A stretch of 24,764 bases of DNA from an uncultured Clostridia bacterium (GTDB lineage Bacteria; Bacillota; Clostridia; Oscillospirales; CAG-272), in the NCBI GenBank assembly GCA_937884385.1, contig CALGCW010000074.1, positions 1 to 24,764 of the forward strand. The letters run 5' to 3'. The notes beneath the pieces are model-generated. The model saw nothing but the letters and a program-made list of their open reading frames with translations. It made no database searches and was not told the DNA's origin. The translations under genes were made by a program, and so were the position numbers. Shown piece by piece: positions 21,957 through 24,764 of the stretch. Every line of letters begins with the position of its first letter. Positions within the stretch are counted from its first letter, which is position 1.

Positions 21957-24764
21957 TTATTGTTTTGTGGACCAAGAGCCAGTAGCATTACCACTTGACC
22001 AAGTGTTCATTTTCCAAAGATTCTTTCCATCTGTAGGAATAGTAAGATCAACTGACTGATTCCACCTATTATCCCAGTTATTGTTTGTATTGGAACCATT
22101 CATACGACATACAATAACAGAAGTGTATTTTGCGTCAATCCAACACTTGTATACTCCATCAGAGTATTTGTCGGTAAGATCATACCAAGTATCTCCACTT
22201 CCAAATACATAAATTGCGGGTCTAGCACCATCAGAGAACCAATTGCTGTGAGGCTTGAAGTAGAGTTGTTTATATCCGTCATAATTCGTGCTCATATCAA
22301 AAGTTGACTCATTAATCTCAACTTTTCCCTCTGTATTCACTGATTTTGCACTATACATTACACCATCAGTAAGCCCTATAGCACTAATATCAACTGTTTG
22401 CTCACGTTCACCAGTGCCATTGTTCTTCTCACCACTTATAATAAAGCCATCAACATAAGCAGGAAGTTCATATTTATAGTACTCAAACGTTCCATCATAT
22501 CCTACCAATGTCATATCTTCGCCTGGAAAGCTCAAATTAATCCAAGTCTGAACCTCTTCCTTATTAACATCTTCATACCAATAATAAAGCTTAACTTCGT
22601 CCCAAAGATAATTATTTTTAAAGTATATTGTGTTTGTAAACTTAGTTGAAATAGTCACACCATCATGTTTTGCCTGACCATAAACTCCCTGACCACCGCC
22701 ATAAAGCTGGTTGAAAGGAATTTCTACGACACCTGTATTTTGTGAACCATCAGTAATTTCTTTACCGCCGATTACAGGAACACCGTATCTTGCATTACCA
22801 AAGGCTGCATTGTGCTCACCTGCTTCTGCTCTTACCCAAGGATAATTATTTCTCCAAGAATCATCTTGGTTATCATACTTATAGTAAGTGTAATCAGTCC
22901 AAGCACCGTAATATACCTTAACGTTATTACATGTCAAGAAAGGAGCATATGCCAAATGAGGATCGTCAGGATCAGACATTTCTGTTTGACCAATCAGCAT
23001 ACCACAACGACGATAAGCATACCATTGATAAGCAGCAGTAACATCACTAAATACATCAAGCTCTGCGCCAACGGTCATATTAGTCATAGAAACAGTTGCA
23101 TCACCGTACTTACCACCAATAACACCACCGATAGCAGGGTCAAATGTTCCCCAAAGTGCAGAAATTTTAACTGATGTGTCAACTATGATATTAGTAAATG
23201 TATGAGTACCGTTTACTTCACCGACAACACCACCAGTATAACGGTTATAGTTGGCAATCTTTGAGTCAGTGATGATAATGCTTTCGAAGTTACAAGTGCC
23301 ATAAGCATATCCAACGAGAACGCCCATATCAACGCACTCAAAAACAATGTCAGCACCACAAATTGTCAAGTTCTTAATTTCAGCATCTACTACGGATGCA
23401 AACAATCCCGCACCTGCTGTAGAATATGTATACGTATCGTATACACCAGGATTAGGGTCAAGATCCCAACCGTTCTGCTTGAGATTATAAATAGAATAAC
23501 CCTGACCGTCAAAAATACCCTTGAACACTCTATTGTTAGTTTCGCTTTCGTAACCAAATCCAATAGGATCAAAAAGAATATTCATAAGATTGATATCCTT
23601 ACCAAGCTTTACTGTCTTGCCATCGAAGGAATCCTGTGTAACTTCATTCCAAATCCACACACCATCTGCGACTGTGTAATAACCACCGTCTACAATAGCT
23701 CTAAAACCTGCAAATTCTGCAGCAGTATCAAGTGTAAATGACATTGAAGTTGTATTATACCAACCAATATCATATGTTCCAGTCCATTTATCTGCATCAG
23801 TATTTACCGCCGAGAACACCGAGAAATTATCAACGTAAAGCACAACTGCGCCTGTTGCAGAGTCATATGTAAACTGGTTATTGATAGCAAAATCTTCAAC
23901 GCTGTTGACTCTCGTCATCTGAGTGTCCTCGTGGTAGAGCTTAAGCTCCGTCTCACCAAGACCCGCGTCAAGAATCTTGCCGATATAGACCGTAATGCAC
24001 TTTGTGTTGTCGTCTGCGATACCCTCAATGTGAATATCATAGCTCTTTGCATCGTCAGCAAAGTTTCCGTTGCCGTCAACACCCTTACCGGAGAATTCAA
24101 GCTCTGTCACACCGTCAGCAAGCTTAACACCTGCGGGAACTACCGCATACGCACCGGACTCGTGACGAATGGTAACGTCCTCAGCAAGCTCGCCATTAAT
24201 AATACTAACGTTAGCAAGAGACTGCTTTACCTCAAAGTTCATCTCACCCTCGGGCCACTCTGCATCATTGTCGTAATCGGGTCCGAAGCTGTCATCCTCA
24301 TGGCTCATCTGCGTTGCAACGATCTGAATATCGAATGCTTCAAGTCCGATTCCCTGGTACTCGTTGCCTGCGTCCTCCTGCATATGAAGCGCGATGCCGA
24401 GGTATGCTAACTCGCCTGCCTCTTCAAGATAACCGTAGGTCGTGTCAGAAAGCGTGTTGATAAACTGATCAAGCGTACCAACCTTCTGCCAACCGTCAAG
24501 GTCGCGTGTCAAATTGTTATATGAAAGCTCCGTCTCGCTCGGAAGTACGTATACGTCGATTACCTCCGCAAGCTTTGAAACACCGTTCGAAGAGCTGAAT
24601 CTCGCCTGCCATTTAAGCGCAAGATTGCCCTCGTTTTCGACCTTAAGGAAGGTCGCGTTCGTGTATCCGGGCTCCCAATTCTCATAATTGAATATCGGGT
24701 CGCTGTTTTCCTTTACGGAATACCAAGCTCCCGTTGCTTTGTCGAGCACTTCAAGGTCAAGCTT
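21957..24764 (-). CDS. Secreted surface protein paralogue with GLUG-like repeats, 5' end outside the window (at least 935 aa)
   Basis: The open frame runs to the window edge (KLDLEVLDKATGAW...) and aligns with residue 45 onward of the neighbour at 16086-21800, so the signal peptide lies outside. The two proteins match closely through the TasA-like part (FLKVENEG-LALKW-ARF, EVIDVYVLPSETELSY, DGW-KVGTLDQFINTLS) and the GLUG-like region (KISALWG, CGMLIGQ). After about 700 residues they differ. This one ends in an aromatic-rich beta domain (LYFKPHSNWFSDGARPAIYV, CRMNGSNTNNNWDNRWNQ) that recalls carbohydrate-binding or cell-surface modules of Clostridia; the exact family is unsure. There is no Hint domain. 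The pair probably arose by duplication followed by exchange of the C-terminal ends. Confidence 0.85.
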   Translation of the reverse strand, partial: KLDLEVLDKATGAWYSVKENSDPIFNYENWEPGYTNATFLKVENEGNLALKWQARFSSSNGVSKLAEVIDVYVLPSETELSYNNLTRDLDGWQKVGTLDQFINTLSDTTYGYLEEAGELAYLGIALHMQEDAGNEYQGIGLEAFDIQIVATQMSHEDDSFGPDYDNDAEWPEGEMNFEVKQSLANVSIINGELAEDVTIRHESGAYAVVPAGVKLADGVTELEFSGKGVDGNGNFADDAKSYDIHIEGIADDNTKCITVYIGKILDAGLGETELKLYHEDTQMTRVNSVEDFAINNQFTYDSATGAVVLYVDNFSVFSAVNTDADKWTGTYDIGWYNTTSMSFTLDTAAEFAGFRAIVDGGYYTVADGVWIWNEVTQDSFDGKTVKLGKDINLMNILFDPIGFGYESETNNRVFKGIFDGQGYSIYNLKQNGWDLDPNPGVYDTYTYSTAGAGLFASVVDAEIKNLTICGADIVFECVDMGVLVGYAYGTCNFESIIITDSKIANYNRYTGGVVGEVNGTHTFTNIIVDTSVKISALWGTFDPAIGGVIGGKYGDATVSMTNMTVGAELDVFSDVTAAYQWYAYRRCGMLIGQTEMSDPDDPHLAYAPFLTCNNVKVYYGAWTDYTYYKYDNQDDSWRNNYPWVRAEAGEHNAAFGNARYGVPVIGGKEITDGSQNTGVVEIPFNQLYGGGQGVYGQAKHDGVTISTKFTNTIYFKNNYLWDEVKLYYWYEDVNKEEVQTWINLSFPGEDMTLVGYDGTFEYYKYELPAYVDGFIISGEKNNGTGEREQTVDISAIGLTDGVMYSAKSVNTEGKVEINESTFDMSTNYDGYKQLYFKPHSNWFSDGARPAIYVFGSGDTWYDLTDKYSDGVYKCWIDAKYTSVIVCRMNGSNTNNNWDNRWNQSVDLTIPTDGKNLWKMNTWSSGNATGSWSTKQ

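Noticed and set aside
1..24764. CRISPR array, tRNA or rRNA genes, IS element
   Set aside because: I saw no regularly spaced repeats, no cloverleaf with a CCA-type end, no rRNA-like sequence and no transposase or integrase frame.

Overview
The window looks like chromosomal DNA, possibly carrying an integrated element, from an AT-rich Gram-positive gut-type Clostridia (Oscillospirales/Christensenellales-like). The reasons are strong AGGAGG-type ribosome binding sites, TTGACA/TATAAT promoters, Firmicutes-type LexA boxes, an AbrB/SpoVT-type regulator, a Rep_1-type rolling-circle replication protein, and large secreted proteins with SipW/TasA-type signal peptides. The genus cannot be named from the sequence alone. 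Nearly all genes lie on the minus strand; the Rep gene and a small ORF in front of it are the exceptions.

Right to left, in the direction of most transcription: (1) 21957-24764 and 16086-21800 encode two paralogous secreted surface proteins. They share a TasA/camelysin-like N-terminal region and a GLUG-like repeat region but have different C-termini. The second ends in a Hint (hedgehog/intein-like) domain. A large nested inverted repeat lies between them. (2) 15657-15842 is a short AbrB-type regulator with an unusual C-terminal half. (3) 13193-15389 is a plasmid- or IME-like patch with a Rep_1 protein, a small overlapping leader ORF, repeats and dyads upstream, and a divergent unknown gene.

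(4) 3031-12866 is a tightly packed seven-gene defence operon: a membrane-anchored unknown protein, HsdM, a protein with a HEPN-type RHxxxH motif, HsdS, a fused AAA ATPase-TOPRIM protein that resembles a one-gene PARIS (AriA-AriB) system, HsdR, and a two-helix membrane protein. A candidate promoter precedes it and a hairpin terminator follows it. The gene order suggests a type I restriction-modification system carrying its own back-up abortive-infection modules.

(5) 1326-2839 is an SOS-type operon of a small unknown protein and a Y-family polymerase. Its promoter matches the consensus exactly and is overlapped by two LexA boxes. (6) The left end holds a SLOG-type protein gene and two apparent structured RNA units. 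One (about 1094-1247) has an ideal promoter, a nested fold and a terminator directly in front of the SLOG gene, so it may be a free RNA or a riboswitch-like leader. The other (about 1-312) is a 300-nt transcription unit with a promoter, several hairpins and a terminator but no convincing protein.

The best candidates for something not yet described are the composite restriction/PARIS-like/HEPN operon and the two RNA units.
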